A program made the position numbers and the translations under genes. Shown here piece after piece: positions 1-8,694 of a stretch of DNA of 64,000 bases (positions are counted from its first letter, which is position 1; the number at the start of each line of letters is the position of its first letter). The notes under the pieces are model-generated. The model saw only the letters and a program-made list of their open reading frames with translations. It had not been told where the DNA came from and ran no database searches. Origin of the DNA: Brevibacillus_H sp049846925 (GTDB lineage Bacteria; Bacillota; Bacilli; Brevibacillales; Brevibacillaceae); contig NZ_JBNCMT010000011.1 of the NCBI RefSeq assembly GCF_049846925.1, positions 1-64,000 on the forward strand. Reading direction: 5' to 3'.

Positions 1-78
1 CCGAAGACCCTCGCTCGACTTGCATGTATTAGGCACGCCGCCAGCGTTCGTCCTGAGCCAGGATCAAACTCTCCAATA
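1..78 (-). rRNA. rrs: 16S ribosomal RNA, 5' end (partial)
   Basis: Read on the minus strand, the sequence starts with the canonical 16S 5' end (GAGAGTTTGATCCTGGCTCAG) and continues through the conserved ACGCTGGCGGCGTGCC stretch, then leaves the window after about 78 bases. The bases following GTCGAGCGAG resemble Brevibacillus 16S. The exact mature 5' end is set by eye within a few bases. Confidence 0.97.
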
Positions 79-228
79 AAGTTGAGTTGATTCTAAACTA
101 CAAAACAATTCACTTGGCTAGTGTTTTGATTCACTATAAAACGCTTTATTGTTCAGTTTTCAAAGAGCATTTTCGAGTCATCAACCGTTCAGATTTCACA
201 ATTTGAAACTCAGAACAGCGACCTTTTT

Positions 229-342
229 AATTTACCACATTGCCCGGTTAATATCAAGTGGTATTTTTTTCATCAGCCTCATGAACAACCGTGTTCCGAA
301 GTGACGTTTTTTAATATAGCATTTCACCCACAAAATAGTCAA
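229..342 (-). promoter_or_regulatory. Tandem rrn promoters P1 and P2
   Basis: On the minus strand two sigma-A promoters precede the 16S gene. The upstream one has TTGACT at 337-342 and TATATT at 313-318 with an 18-bp spacer. The downstream one has TTGATA at 252-257 and TAAATT at 229-234 with a 17-bp spacer. A leader with the GCTCTTTGAAAACTGAAC box typical of Bacillales rRNA antitermination lies at about 150-170. Tandem promoters are usual for rrn operons. Confidence 0.75.
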
Positions 343-359
343 TACTTATTTTAAGAATT

Positions 360-1229
360 TTATTCATGAGCAACAAACCCTTGTTCTACTAACACGTCTG
401 CCACCTGTTTTAACGGAATCACTCGGATAAAAGAGCGCTTTACCATCTTATCAAGCAATAAAGTTAACTCTTCTTCTCCTAACCCTATCTCAGGATGATC
501 CAGCAATTCACGAAATGACCAAGGACCGTTCCGCGTTTTCATTAGATCAGTCACATGTGCAGTAGCATCTTTCATTTTTGACATAATGTGAAATTCAATT
601 GGTAAAAGCAGAAGTTCAATTCGCTTTTCCAGCGATTCAGAGCTCTCCACTAACTCTTCGTATAACTTATAGACTGTCGAATCTATTTGTTTTACTTGAT
701 TCCATAGAAACGGCCCCGGGTGTTGTTTTGCTTCATATACAACTAATCTAGACCAACTATTTAACGCATTCAGGACAGCTTGATAGGCTTCGAGAGCGTA
801 ACCACGTTGCAAAAACTCTTTCGCTTCAAAATAATACCGAAGAAACGATGAGTACTCCATGCAAACAAACTTCTTCTGAATTGGATAAGGCAATTTTGTC
901 AGCCTATCGCGATTGTTCTCCCAATAAGCCAACCGGTCTGAAATGATTTGGGCATTCTGTAACATGGAAAATAACATATGGTTGCCGATCTGCATAACCA
1001 ACTTTTCAAAATGCCATTGATGAAGGCGATGTTCTACTACCTTTATATCCCCGTGCAAGTAATAATTAGTTTCCCAGTTCCGTTCTGCTTTATTTACAAT
1101 CACTAAGTAAACAAGGTCTGCACCATCGAGATTGAAGCTGCATGCTTTCTTTTGATCGATCAATAACACTGTCAAAACTGTCTCATGTTGAGATACTCGT
1201 TCGAAATAATCATGCAAACTCCAAGTCAT
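360..1229 (-). CDS. ygxA: YgxA-like nucleotidyltransferase-like protein
   Basis: This 289-residue soluble protein is recognised mainly by position and general character: it lies immediately upstream of an rrn operon next to a ygzB homolog, as ygxA does in B. subtilis. That family is annotated as nucleotidyltransferase-like, with an N-terminal NTF-like domain and a helical C-terminal part. No membrane segments or signal peptide are visible. The ATG at 1229 is preceded by a GGGGGTG ribosome binding site. It is transcribed towards the rRNA operon, and the rrn promoter begins directly behind its stop codon. Its substrate and function are unknown, and catalytic residues were not identified with certainty. 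Confidence 0.75.
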   Translation of the reverse strand: MTWSLHDYFERVSQHETVLTVLLIDQKKACSFNLDGADLVYLVIVNKAERNWETNYYLHGDIKVVEHRLHQWHFEKLVMQIGNHMLFSMLQNAQIISDRLAYWENNRDRLTKLPYPIQKKFVCMEYSSFLRYYFEAKEFLQRGYALEAYQAVLNALNSWSRLVVYEAKQHPGPFLWNQVKQIDSTVYKLYEELVESSESLEKRIELLLLPIEFHIMSKMKDATAHVTDLMKTRNGPWSFRELLDHPEIGLGEEELTLLLDKMVKRSFIRVIPLKQVADVLVEQGFVAHE

Positions 1230-1427
1230 CCGTACACCCCCATTCTCTTAATTGGCATATGGATTCTACGTTTCAGAGACTCTTTCCTGCAAAGAATTCC
1301 TTGATTTGCACATTAGACAGGTTCTTATTTTTCAATCTTCTATGCTATACTTGGTATTTAGCGGATAAGTTGACCCCCTGCTAGTAACAGCTTAGTGACA
1401 ACCAGTTTCTAAGGAGGATTCATTTTG

Positions 1428-1790
1428 ATGAAAAACTATGATCGTGTCAGCAAAATAAAGCGCATGCGTACATGGGCAAACTGGAACATGATTATCGGTA
1501 TTGTTCTCATGTATGTTGGTTATATCTTATTTAATGGCTATGTGTTACCTGGCCTCAAAGGTAACTTCATGTTCATGGCTGTTCTGCTTATTATTGGATT
1601 TCTGTTGATGATGACTAGCACGGTTTTGTTCATGATTTCGGGAATGATTTCCACTTCAGCTCCACAAGTCGAGTGCCCAAGCTGCAAAAAAGTAACCAAG
1701 ATGCTAGGAAAACAGGATGCGTGCATGTTCTGTGGACAACCGCTGCAACTTGACGATAATGAACCGGCACCGACGCAAAAACCCGTCTAA
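1428..1790 (+). CDS. ygzB: YgzB/UPF0295 family membrane protein with zinc ribbon
   Basis: A 120-residue protein with two membrane segments (about residues 18-40 and 48-72) and a cytosolic C-terminal zinc ribbon whose cysteines come as two CxxC pairs (PSCK and MFCG contexts, near residues 83-102). This matches the UPF0295/YgzB family, of unknown function. A TTG codon directly precedes the ATG; the ATG at 1428 is chosen because the AAGGAGG site at 1411-1417 fits it well. It is divergent from ygxA and shares a bidirectional terminator with the GH18 gene downstream. The conserved perR-ygzB-ygxA neighbourhood supports the name. Confidence 0.88.
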   Translation: MKNYDRVSKIKRMRTWANWNMIIGIVLMYVGYILFNGYVLPGLKGNFMFMAVLLIIGFLLMMTSTVLFMISGMISTSAPQVECPSCKKVTKMLGKQDACMFCGQPLQLDDNEPAPTQKPV

Positions 1791-1799
1791 ACCAAACCA

Positions 1800-1837
1800 A
1801 AAACCACCTGCTCCCCAAAACGGTCAGGTGGTTTTCT
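1800..1837. terminator. Bidirectional Rho-independent terminator
   Basis: An inverted repeat, AAACCACCTG at 1801-1810 and CAGGTGGTTT at 1825-1834, has A/T tracts on both sides. It lies between the convergent ygzB and GH18 genes and can end transcription from both. Confidence 0.8.
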
Positions 1838-1849
1838 ACTTTATATCCT

Positions 1850-3794
1850 CTATTGTTGATGCAGATGCTCTTTGATTGTTCCCCATACTTCAGGCTTCTC
1901 AAATCCTCTTCTCCACGCAGCAATTCCAGCCAGATCATATTGGTGAACTAACTGAATCCGCTTTTGGATGGAACCTTCGTCTTCAAGCCAGACCTTGTAC
2001 GTCGCACCATCAGCCGGGTCGGTGTAGCTTGCAAATTTCTGTCCCGTTTTGGCATCATAAACAGGTTTGATATTTCGTTCAGCAAGCCAGCTCTCGATTT
2101 TGGGCATCGAGTAGGCTTTGGAAGTAACTTTGATCGTACCGTCTGCTTGTTTCTCTTCTTTCCACAATCTCGTATAGAACGGCACGCCGAGCAACAATTT
2201 TTTCTTAGGTATTTCACTTAAAAGCGCCTTTACCCCCGCCTCTGTCCAAGGCAACGAAGCAACAGATCCAGCAACCGGACTGGAAGCCCAATGCTCGTCA
2301 TAAGTCATCACAGCCATGTAGTCTACAATGCTGGCAAGAGCGGCACGGTCATAAAACTTGGACCACCTGTCACTATCTGACTTGATGGTAACATCCATAG
2401 AAACGGTCAACTTCTGTTCATGAAGGTATGGTGTGAGCTCCCGAACCAATTGGACCAACAGCTCTTTATCTTTCAGATACACATTTTCAAAATCAAGGTT
2501 AATCCCATCCAGGTTATACATGTTGGCGTACTGGACAACTTGCCGGATAAACTTGTCACGCATACGGAAATCACTGAGTAAAGCGTGGGTAAAATCCGGG
2601 TTAAAGCCATTCGAAACGAGACCCCACACTTGATATCCTCTCGAATGGGCCCATTTCACGTACCCTGCATCTGCTTTATTGCCTAGAGTCGCCTGATTAT
2701 CCACCAACTCGAACCAGGTAGGCGAAACAACGTGAAGTCCCTGAATTGCTGGAATTTCAGCAACATTAGGATTTTTCGAGACAACATGTTCCCATGCCAG
2801 ACTGATTTTTTCCCCAAGCGGCTTCCACGGCGCATTCACCTTTTCCTCAGGTGTCTGAACCGTTACCTTGCGAAGTTCGGATAACATGACAAGTTCTTTT
2901 GGCAGATAACCCATCAGTCCGTCTGCGGTTTGTACATAATACCAGCCGCCCTCTTCCTTGAAGATGTCCACAGTTGTTCCTGATTGCAGATCAGCTACTA
3001 CAGGATGTTTTTGGTCAAAGCCCGTTCTGAGATAAACCGGCTGTTCGGATTGATCTGGAAGCTGGGCCAGTTTTCCTTGTTGTATGGAGTCTCCACTTTT
3101 TTCAACGATAACAACCTGTGTGGATGGTACGTGCTTCATCTGGAATGGATACAATTTTTCGAGCGGAAGATAAGGAACGTACTTCTTTCCCTCATTCACT
3201 TGAACGGGAACCCGCAAATTCACCGGTGTTTTATTTAAGTACGCCACAAGCTTGTCATTTTCCATACGCAAGACCTTATCTNNNNNNNNNNNNNNNNNNN
3301 NNNNNNNNNNNNNNNNNNNNNNNNNNNNNNNNNNNNNNNNNNNNNNNNNNNNNNNNNNNNNNNNNNNNNNNNNNNNNNNNNTTCTTTCCCTCATTCACTT
3401 GAACGGGAACCCGCAAATTCACCGGTGTTTTATTTAAGTACGCCACAAGCTTGTCATTTTCCATACGCAAGACCTTATCTTTCGTAGTCACAATGACAGA
3501 TTGACTCGCCTCGTCCCAAAAGATCGTCGGATCGATCTTCTCCTTAATAAAGTCAAACGGCAACAGGATCTGATCATTCAAAGTCAGATAAGAATCAGGA
3601 TAAACCTGCCCCTGGTGAACGATTATATTCGTGCGACCTTCAAATGGCTTGACTTGTTCAGTTGACGGCTGCTTGCTCATATACCAGAATCCGAGAGCAA
3701 GTGACGCCACAAGCAGTACAAGCAATAGAATTAAACCAAAAACCGGTCTTTTTCTTCGTTTCATCCGGGGCGAACGATTCAACTCAAGCTCCAC
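1850..3794 (-). CDS. Glycoside hydrolase family 18 protein with SH3-like domain (gap inside)
   Basis: The gene runs from 3794 to 1850 but holds 100 Ns whose two flanks repeat the same 99 bases. Collapsing one copy and the Ns removes 199 nt and leaves an in-frame protein of 581 residues. Order of parts: a short cytosolic N-terminus, one membrane anchor (about residues 16-38), a copper-amine-oxidase-N-like stalk domain, an SH3-like domain, and a GH18 barrel. The barrel has the catalytic DGINLDFE motif (DxxxDxE) encoded at about 2487-2510. Such proteins in Bacillales (YdhD/YaaH/SleL-like) act on N-acetylglucosamine links in peptidoglycan or cortex. A membrane-anchored envelope hydrolase is inferred. 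It may be transcribed alone, as perR ends in its own terminator upstream. Confidence 0.85.
3282..3381. other. Assembly gap (100 N) with 99-bp duplicated flanks
   Basis: Exactly 100 Ns. The 99 bases before the gap (3183-3281) are identical to the 99 bases after it (3382-3480). This is an unmerged contig overlap, not a biological tandem repeat, because collapsing it restores one in-frame GH18 gene. Confidence 0.95.
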
Positions 3795-3893
3795 GTTCCA
3801 TTCCCCTCCTTATCAATAAATGGTCATCTATTAATGATAAAACAGCAGCCACTTTTCCACAACCTTCTGAAAAGATTTACCATTTCAACAAAG

Positions 3894-3936
3894 AAAAAAG
3901 CCATTCCACCTCAATTCGTTGAGATAGAACGGCTTC
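3894..3936 (-). terminator. Rho-independent terminator of perR
   Basis: On the minus strand a long imperfect hairpin (AAGCCgTTC..CTCAA, loop, TTGAG..GGAAtGGCTT) is followed by a T-run at 3899-3894. It lies just downstream of the perR stop codon. Confidence 0.75.
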
Positions 3937-3961
3937 TTATGTTCGTTTGAAAGCATCTGGA

Positions 3962-4399
3962 TTAGTGAGCCTTTTTGCCCTGGCACTCTTCACAAATTCC
4001 GTGAAGCTCCATTCGATGGCCCGTGACCTTAAAGCCCGTATGTTTTTCTGCTTCCACTTCCACTGAAGTCAGATACGGATGGTGAAAGTCGTGAATCGCA
4101 CCACAATCCGTACAGATGATATGGTAGTGTTCTTCAGCGGTGTTCGCATCAAAACGACTGGAAGCATCTCCATAGGTTAGTTCTCGCACCAACCCTGCAT
4201 CTTTAAACACCCGTAAATTGTTGTAAATTGTTGCCACGCTCATATTAGGAAATTTACCTTCCAAGGCTTTGTAAATCTCATCTGCAGTCGGATGAGTCAT
4301 GGATTCAAGGAGGTATGCTAATATGGCATGACGTTGGGGAGTCATTCGAACCCCAGTATTCTTCAGGATTTCCACTGCTTTTTCTACTCGCTGTGTCAT
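3962..4399 (-). CDS. perR: Peroxide-responsive repressor PerR (Fur family)
   Basis: A 145-residue Fur-family regulator that closely follows B. subtilis PerR, including the segment around KFPNMSVATIYNNLRVF. The winged helix spans about residues 10-80 and the dimerisation domain the rest. The structural zinc site is visible as C96/C99 and C136/C139. The regulatory metal ligands expected for PerR are present at H36, D84, H91, H93 and D104; the histidines and Asp104 are those used in metal-catalysed oxidation sensing. In the family, Fe-PerR represses catalase, alkyl hydroperoxide reductase and heme genes until peroxide oxidises the histidines. A PerR-like box lies upstream, suggesting autoregulation. 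The peroxiredoxin gene bcp lies about 4 kb away. Confidence 0.96.
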   Translation of the reverse strand: MTQRVEKAVEILKNTGVRMTPQRHAILAYLLESMTHPTADEIYKALEGKFPNMSVATIYNNLRVFKDAGLVRELTYGDASSRFDANTAEEHYHIICTDCGAIHDFHHPYLTSVEVEAEKHTGFKVTGHRMELHGICEECQGKKAH

Positions 4400-4504
4400 A
4401 CGTCATGCACCTCACTATCTATACTGGATATTCAAAAAACTCGCTTACCCTAGTCAAAAAAATAACAAAACTGTAAAAATTATCATCCACGAACAACAAT
4501 CTTA

Positions 4505-4553
4505 TTAGAATTGTTATAAATAAGTGTAAGACTATTTTACTTCAAATGTCAAT
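4505..4553 (-). promoter_or_regulatory. perR promoter region with PerR-box-like operator
   Basis: The minus strand has TTATAACAATTCTAA at 4519-4505, which matches the PerR box TTATAATnATTATAA at 12 of 14 defined positions. A TTGACA hexamer lies upstream at 4553-4548, so the box would sit at or just below the -10 region. The distance to the perR start is about 105 bp. The rest of the 4400-4727 interval has two palindromes (listed separately) and no convincing gene. Confidence 0.65.
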
Positions 4554-4577
4554 TGTTTATGCTCTCTTTTTTATGTG

Positions 4578-4597
4578 AAAAACGTCTCGACGTTTTT
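4578..4597. terminator. Palindromic terminator-like hairpin
   Basis: AAAAACGTC and GACGTTTTT are separated by two bases, giving a 9-bp stem with built-in A/T tracts. It lies about 130 bp downstream of nth on the minus strand and may end nth readthrough before the perR promoter. The very short loop is unusual. Confidence 0.4.
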
Positions 4598-4720
4598 ACA
4601 GAAGTAGATGCCATGTGTGACGTGAGGTACCTTGTCATAAAAGTAGATGTGACTATTTGTGGTCAACACGTTTCTGTCCCCCCGACGTTTCAGTTTCCTG
4701 ATGAGAGGGGATGAGAGGTG

Positions 4721-4740
4721 AAAACGGTCATGACCGTTTT
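4721..4740. terminator. Perfect 20-bp palindrome containing the nth stop codon
   Basis: AAAACGGTCATGACCGTTTT is a perfect palindrome whose left half contains the nth stop codon (TGA, minus strand, 4730-4728). Read on the minus strand it ends in TTTT and may act as a terminator or mRNA 3'-end hairpin. Confidence 0.45.
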
Positions 4741-5432
4741 GATTGCGCTTTGAAATGAGCACATTCAACACTTAATGGACACTCCGTACAATTGGGATTT
4801 CTTGCACTGCACATTCTGCGGCCATGCCAGATCAGCCAGTGATGTGCATCTGTCCACTTGTCCTTTGGAATTCGTTTCATCAACTGTTGTTCCGTCTCAT
4901 CGACGTTTTCGCTTTGTGCCAATCCAAGTCGGTTTCCTACCCGAAATACATGTGTATCAACGGCAATCGCAGGAATTCCAAATGCATTGGACAACACGAC
5001 ATTGGCTGTCTTGCGCCCTACTCCTGGCAATGCTTCCAGTTCAGCGTGGGTTTGCGGCACTTCACCATTGTACTTTTCATAAAGAATACGACAGGTTTCC
5101 AATATATTTTTACTTTTATTTTTAAACAATCCCAGTCCTTTAATTTCCTCTTCCAATTCTGCTTGCGTGAGGTGCAAGTAATGATGCGGCTCATTATATT
5201 TCGTAAATAATGTAGCTGTTATTTCGTTTACTCGTTTATCTGTACACTGAGCCGACAAAATGGTAGCAATCAACAACTCAAAGGGAGTTGTATAGTTCAA
5301 TTCGCAATGAGCATCAGGATACAGGCTCTGGAGCTGTTCCAGCATGAAATCTACATTAACCTTTTTCAGGCGTTTTTTTGGCTTTTTGGTTGTAGCAGGA
5401 ACTGCCGCTTTCTTTTCTGAGTTTGAGGCCAT
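4728..5432 (-). CDS. nth: Endonuclease III (DNA glycosylase/AP lyase)
   Basis: A base-excision-repair enzyme that removes oxidised pyrimidines and nicks abasic sites. The 234-residue protein has the helix-hairpin-helix LPGVGRKTANVV with catalytic Lys141, the catalytic Asp159 in VDTHVFRVGNR, and the [4Fe-4S] cluster cysteines C208, C215, C218 and C224 in C-x6-C-x2-C-x5-C spacing. A lysine-rich N-terminal extension of about 25 residues precedes the core, so the protein is somewhat longer than the usual 210-220 residues. In B. subtilis nth pairs with dnaD; here it stands alone near perR. A MutY relative with the same fold is encoded at 32231-33328. Confidence 0.96.
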   Translation of the reverse strand: MASNSEKKAAVPATTKKPKKRLKKVNVDFMLEQLQSLYPDAHCELNYTTPFELLIATILSAQCTDKRVNEITATLFTKYNEPHHYLHLTQAELEEEIKGLGLFKNKSKNILETCRILYEKYNGEVPQTHAELEALPGVGRKTANVVLSNAFGIPAIAVDTHVFRVGNRLGLAQSENVDETEQQLMKRIPKDKWTDAHHWLIWHGRRMCSARNPNCTECPLSVECAHFKAQSKRS

Positions 5433-5580
5433 CTATTTTACCCCTCCCTTAATCACTATTATACCTGTATCAAAAGTAACAACAATATTTTTGGCATGTT
5501 GCACATTTAATAATATCCGTTTTGCTATGCAATTTGATCTTACTAGAAAACCTGTCCACGTCAACCCTATGGAAAAAAGC

Positions 5581-5619
5581 AAAAAGAAGAGACCATCCAA
5601 ATGATGACCTCTTCTTTTT
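5581..5619. terminator. Bidirectional terminator
   Basis: GAAGAGGTCATC and GATGGTCTCTTC (minus-strand reading) form a 12-bp stem with two wobble pairs, flanked by A- and T-tracts. It lies just downstream of the cobalamin adenosyltransferase stop codon. Confidence 0.75.
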
Positions 5620-5639
5620 TAAGATAACATTCGATGATG

Positions 5640-6191
5640 TTATTGATGCAGCGTTTGCTCTGACTCACCAGCTTTATGATTAATGTAGCGAGCAGCTACA
5701 AACAGGTAATCCGACAAGCGGTTCAGATATTTTATCGTCGTCGGGTTAATCGTCTCTGTCTCAGTGATTTCAACAGACTTTCTCTCAGCTCGACGCACGA
5801 CTGTTCGGGCAATATGCATGGCCGCAGCAGCGGGATGTCCACCCGGCAAGATGAAATTCGTAAGTGGCGGCAAGTCTGCATCAAGAGTATCAATTTGACC
5901 TTCCAAATACTCTACATCTTCCTCAACTATCGGCCAGCCCACTTGCTTTCCTGTTGGTGTGGCTAATTCTGCCCCGATATGGAACAGTTTGGTTTGCACG
6001 ATGTGAAATGCTTTGCGGAGCTCCTGCCACTCATCACCGCTTGGCAAGAAAGAAAGCGCCAATCCAATGGAAGAATTCGCTTCGTCACACGTGCCGTATG
6101 CATCCACCCGCGGTGAATGTTTTGAGACACGCTGACCATAGACGAGAGAAGTTTCCCCTTTATCTCCAGACTTTGTATAGATCTTCATCAT
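5640..6191 (-). CDS. PduO-type corrinoid (cob(I)alamin) adenosyltransferase
   Basis: This enzyme transfers the adenosyl group of ATP to cob(I)alamin to make adenosylcobalamin. The N-terminal ATP-binding signature TKSGDKGETSL and the conserved RRAERK helix near the C-terminus place it in the PduO/MMAB family, and its 183 residues fit the family length. The start ATGATGAAG at 6191 is preceded by AAGGGG at a good distance; the longer in-frame reading (MWEGVC) would place the ribosome binding site inside the gene. The next gene upstream is a methyltransferase. No cobalamin riboswitch was seen near it. Confidence 0.92.
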   Translation of the reverse strand: MMKIYTKSGDKGETSLVYGQRVSKHSPRVDAYGTCDEANSSIGLALSFLPSGDEWQELRKAFHIVQTKLFHIGAELATPTGKQVGWPIVEEDVEYLEGQIDTLDADLPPLTNFILPGGHPAAAAMHIARTVVRRAERKSVEITETETINPTTIKYLNRLSDYLFVAARYINHKAGESEQTLHQ

Positions 6192-6242
6192 GCATACCCC
6201 TTCCCACATGTCCTATTTCCCCGGAAATCGACAAACATCCCC

Positions 6243-7007
6243 TTACTGAGCCTCAGCTACCAAAATCAACTCCGTGCTTTTTTGATCAAAAGGAGCTTTT
6301 TCAAAGGAACCGTATCGTTGCACCACTTTAAATCCATTCAAGCGAAGCAGGTGATGCAGCTCTGAAGGGAAAATATAGCGGAGTGTAAAACGTCCAACAA
6401 CCTTTTCCTGAACAATCCCGTCTGGACTGATTCGTTCATAGGTTCTAGTCACTTCCGACAATTGCTGGAAATGATCATAAATCGTGTAATCCCACATCGC
6501 CACTTGCTCACCTGATTCAAGCGGATACATTCCCCGCAAGGACATTTTCTCGCTTTCTTCATACAGATGATCGATCTTAGGCACAAAAACGTTCATAACC
6601 AGTTTGCCGCCAGGAAGCAAGTGCTGACGAATCCGTCCGAGCGCTTTCATTTGGTCCTGTATGTACAAAAGATGCAAAAATGAACGAAACGGGATCATGA
6701 TCGTGGAAAATTTCTTCTGCAAATCGAATGTGCGCATATCGCCTTGGACAAAATTGATCTTGTCAACGACTCCAGCAACTTCCGCCTTGCGCTTTGCTCT
6801 TTCTAACATCTCAATGGACAAATCCAAACCAGTGACCGCTATCCCCTCCTGAGCTAACGGGATGGTAATGCGCCCCGTTCCGCAAGCGAGGTCAAGAACC
6901 TCACCTTGATTCCCACGAGCTACGTCCAGATAGAACGGAATATCACCTGTCACCCCACGCTGGGTAATATCATAATAATCGGCCCATTGATACATGTTGA
7001 CTGCCAT
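6243..7007 (-). CDS. Class I SAM-dependent methyltransferase
   Basis: A 254-residue Rossmann-fold methyltransferase. Motif I (VLDLACGTGRI, residues 37-47) binds S-adenosylmethionine, the acidic end of strand 2 is in VTGLDLS, and a motif around QGDMRTFDL follows. The N-terminus (MYQWADYYD) resembles small-molecule methyltransferases of the Methyltransf_25 type. The substrate cannot be predicted. It lies 12 nt downstream of the M42 peptidase and upstream of the adenosyltransferase on the same strand, so cotranscription is likely. Its AGGAGG-like site lies between the two genes. Confidence 0.85.
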   Translation of the reverse strand: MAVNMYQWADYYDITQRGVTGDIPFYLDVARGNQGEVLDLACGTGRITIPLAQEGIAVTGLDLSIEMLERAKRKAEVAGVVDKINFVQGDMRTFDLQKKFSTIMIPFRSFLHLLYIQDQMKALGRIRQHLLPGGKLVMNVFVPKIDHLYEESEKMSLRGMYPLESGEQVAMWDYTIYDHFQQLSEVTRTYERISPDGIVQEKVVGRFTLRYIFPSELHHLLRLNGFKVVQRYGSFEKAPFDQKSTELILVAEAQ

Positions 7008-7019
7008 GTTGCGTTCCTC

Positions 7020-8075
7020 CTAGACGACCATCTCCGGTGATGTAATATAGGCAAGTACCAGTTTGGCCGTGTTTTCGAAAGCGTCCCGATGTGTACGTTC
7101 ATGAGAATGAGAAGCATCGATACCTGGCCCAATCAAGCCATGCGCAATGTCATACCCTGCTCGAAGCGCAGCACTTGCATCCGATCCATAGAAAGGATAA
7201 ATATCAACCTGATAATTCAAGCCATGTTCTTCTGCTAAACGTACAAAGTGCTTGCGCAACTCGTAATGATACGGGCCAGATGAATCTTTCGCACAAATAG
7301 AAACACAATATTCATCCGTTGTTTGCCCATCCCCGATTGCACCCATGTCAACAGCTACATACTCCACTACTTGCGAAGGAATATTCGAGTTTCCGCCATA
7401 CCCGATTTCTTCATTATTACTAATTAGAAAATGGGTGGTGTATGGTAAAGTTGTCGCTGTATCCTTCAGATGTTGAATAATACCGAACAAAATGGCAACA
7501 CTTGCCTTGTCATCCAGATGGCGGGACTTGATAAAACCACTCTCTGTAACAGTCACTCGTGGATCAAAGGAAACGAAGTCACCTACACGAATGCCCAGTG
7601 CAAGTACGTCTTCTTTGGAGGTTACCTTCTCATCGAGACGAACTTCCATCAGATTTTCTGTACGCTCCATCTTCTCTGCTTCACGTCCATATACATGAAC
7701 TGAAGCTTTGGTCGTAAGAATCGTGCCTGTATAAATTCGTCCGTCCCCTGCTTCAATCTGGCAGTATTCACCCTCAACTGCATTCCAACTAAAACCGCCA
7801 ATCAACGCCAGTTTCAGTCTGCCGCTAGGCTTGATCTCTTTGACCATCGCACCCAATGTATCTACGTGCGCTGTTAGCAAACGATGTTTCTCATCATCCG
7901 CTCCAGGAATAGTGGCGATGATTGCACCTTTTTTCGCACGAGTGAATTGTACTCCCAAGCGCTCGAGTTCCTGAGCAATCCAGCCCATAATTTTTTCCGT
8001 ATTACCAGAAGGACTTGGTATGTTAGCCAGTGTACAAAACGTTTGAATCATCGTATCAATTGGTAATCGACTCAT
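7020..8075 (-). CDS. M42 family metallo-aminopeptidase
   Basis: A 351-residue member of the M42 (glutamyl aminopeptidase/FrvX/YsdC) family of cytosolic dinuclear metallopeptidases. Visible metal and catalytic residues are H70 and D72 in TAHVDTLGAM, the bridging Asp in SRHLDDKAS, the glutamate pair in SNNEEIGYG, the Asp in AVDMGAIG and the C-terminal His in SHERTH. These enzymes usually form tetrahedral dodecamers that trim peptides. It is the first gene of a minus-strand group with the methyltransferase. A GGGAGAG site precedes the ATG at 8075. Confidence 0.92.
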   Translation of the reverse strand: MSRLPIDTMIQTFCTLANIPSPSGNTEKIMGWIAQELERLGVQFTRAKKGAIIATIPGADDEKHRLLTAHVDTLGAMVKEIKPSGRLKLALIGGFSWNAVEGEYCQIEAGDGRIYTGTILTTKASVHVYGREAEKMERTENLMEVRLDEKVTSKEDVLALGIRVGDFVSFDPRVTVTESGFIKSRHLDDKASVAILFGIIQHLKDTATTLPYTTHFLISNNEEIGYGGNSNIPSQVVEYVAVDMGAIGDGQTTDEYCVSICAKDSSGPYHYELRKHFVRLAEEHGLNYQVDIYPFYGSDASAALRAGYDIAHGLIGPGIDASHSHERTHRDAFENTAKLVLAYITSPEMVV

Positions 8076-8105
8076 TGCAACTCTCCCTTTCGTTATTCAT
8101 CGTAT

Positions 8106-8576
8106 CTATTTCTGCTTGTGTTCTTTTATGTATTCGAGTATTTCCTGCACATGACCCTTTACCTTGACTTTCGGCCAAATCCGTGCAATCTTTCCTTCCT
8201 CATCAATCAGGAACGTGGCACGTTCAATCCCCATATACTCTCTGCCGTACATTTTTTTGAGCACCCAAACCCCGTACTCCTCCGCCACTTTGTGATCGGT
8301 ATCTGCCAAGAGCGGGAAGGGCAGTTCATGCTTTAGCGTAAATCGATCATGCAACTTCACTTCATCAGGACTGATACCTATGACGACTGTGTTATATTTA
8401 CCAAAATCCGAGTGAAAATCACGAAAATCGCACGCTTCTGTTGTACAACCAGGTGTTAAATCTTTAGGGTAGAAATACAGGACGACATTTTTTCCCCGCA
8501 AATCATGAAGTGAAATCGTCTGATGATTACTTGCTTCCAATGTAAAATCGGGTGCATCTTGTCCGATAGAGATCAT
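8106..8576 (-). CDS. bcp: Thioredoxin-dependent thiol peroxidase Bcp (peroxiredoxin)
   Basis: The enzyme reduces hydroperoxides. The 156-residue thioredoxin-fold protein has the TPGCTTEACDFRD motif with peroxidatic Cys44 and, five residues on, resolving Cys49, as in atypical 2-Cys Bcp/PrxQ enzymes. The start at 8576 is chosen because GGAAGGGGAAG precedes it; an upstream in-frame start would add a non-homologous extension. B. subtilis has the homolog ygaF next to perR and gsaB, which agrees with this neighbourhood. No good PerR box was found in the 170 bp upstream. Confidence 0.95.
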   Translation of the reverse strand: MISIGQDAPDFTLEASNHQTISLHDLRGKNVVLYFYPKDLTPGCTTEACDFRDFHSDFGKYNTVVIGISPDEVKLHDRFTLKHELPFPLLADTDHKVAEEYGVWVLKKMYGREYMGIERATFLIDEEGKIARIWPKVKVKGHVQEILEYIKEHKQK

Positions 8577-8660
8577 CTGCTTCCCCTTCCTTACTGTAAG
8601 TAGAGTCTGTATTATTTTAACAAAAGAAATCATCCTATGAAAGAATCAAACCTTGTCCAT

Positions 8661-8694
8661 TGCGCATCCTTCAATTAAGAGATACAATATAATA
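8661..8694 (+). promoter_or_regulatory. Putative sigma-A promoter of the winged-helix regulator
   Basis: TTGCGC at 8661-8666 and TACAAT at 8684-8689 are separated by 17 bp, about 60 bp before the gene. A second -10-like TATAAT overlaps at 8689-8694. Confidence 0.5.

Noticed and set aside
3183..3480. Apparent 99-bp tandem repeat inside the GH18 gene
   Set aside because: The copies flank an N gap, are identical, and collapse to an in-frame gene; this is an assembly artefact.
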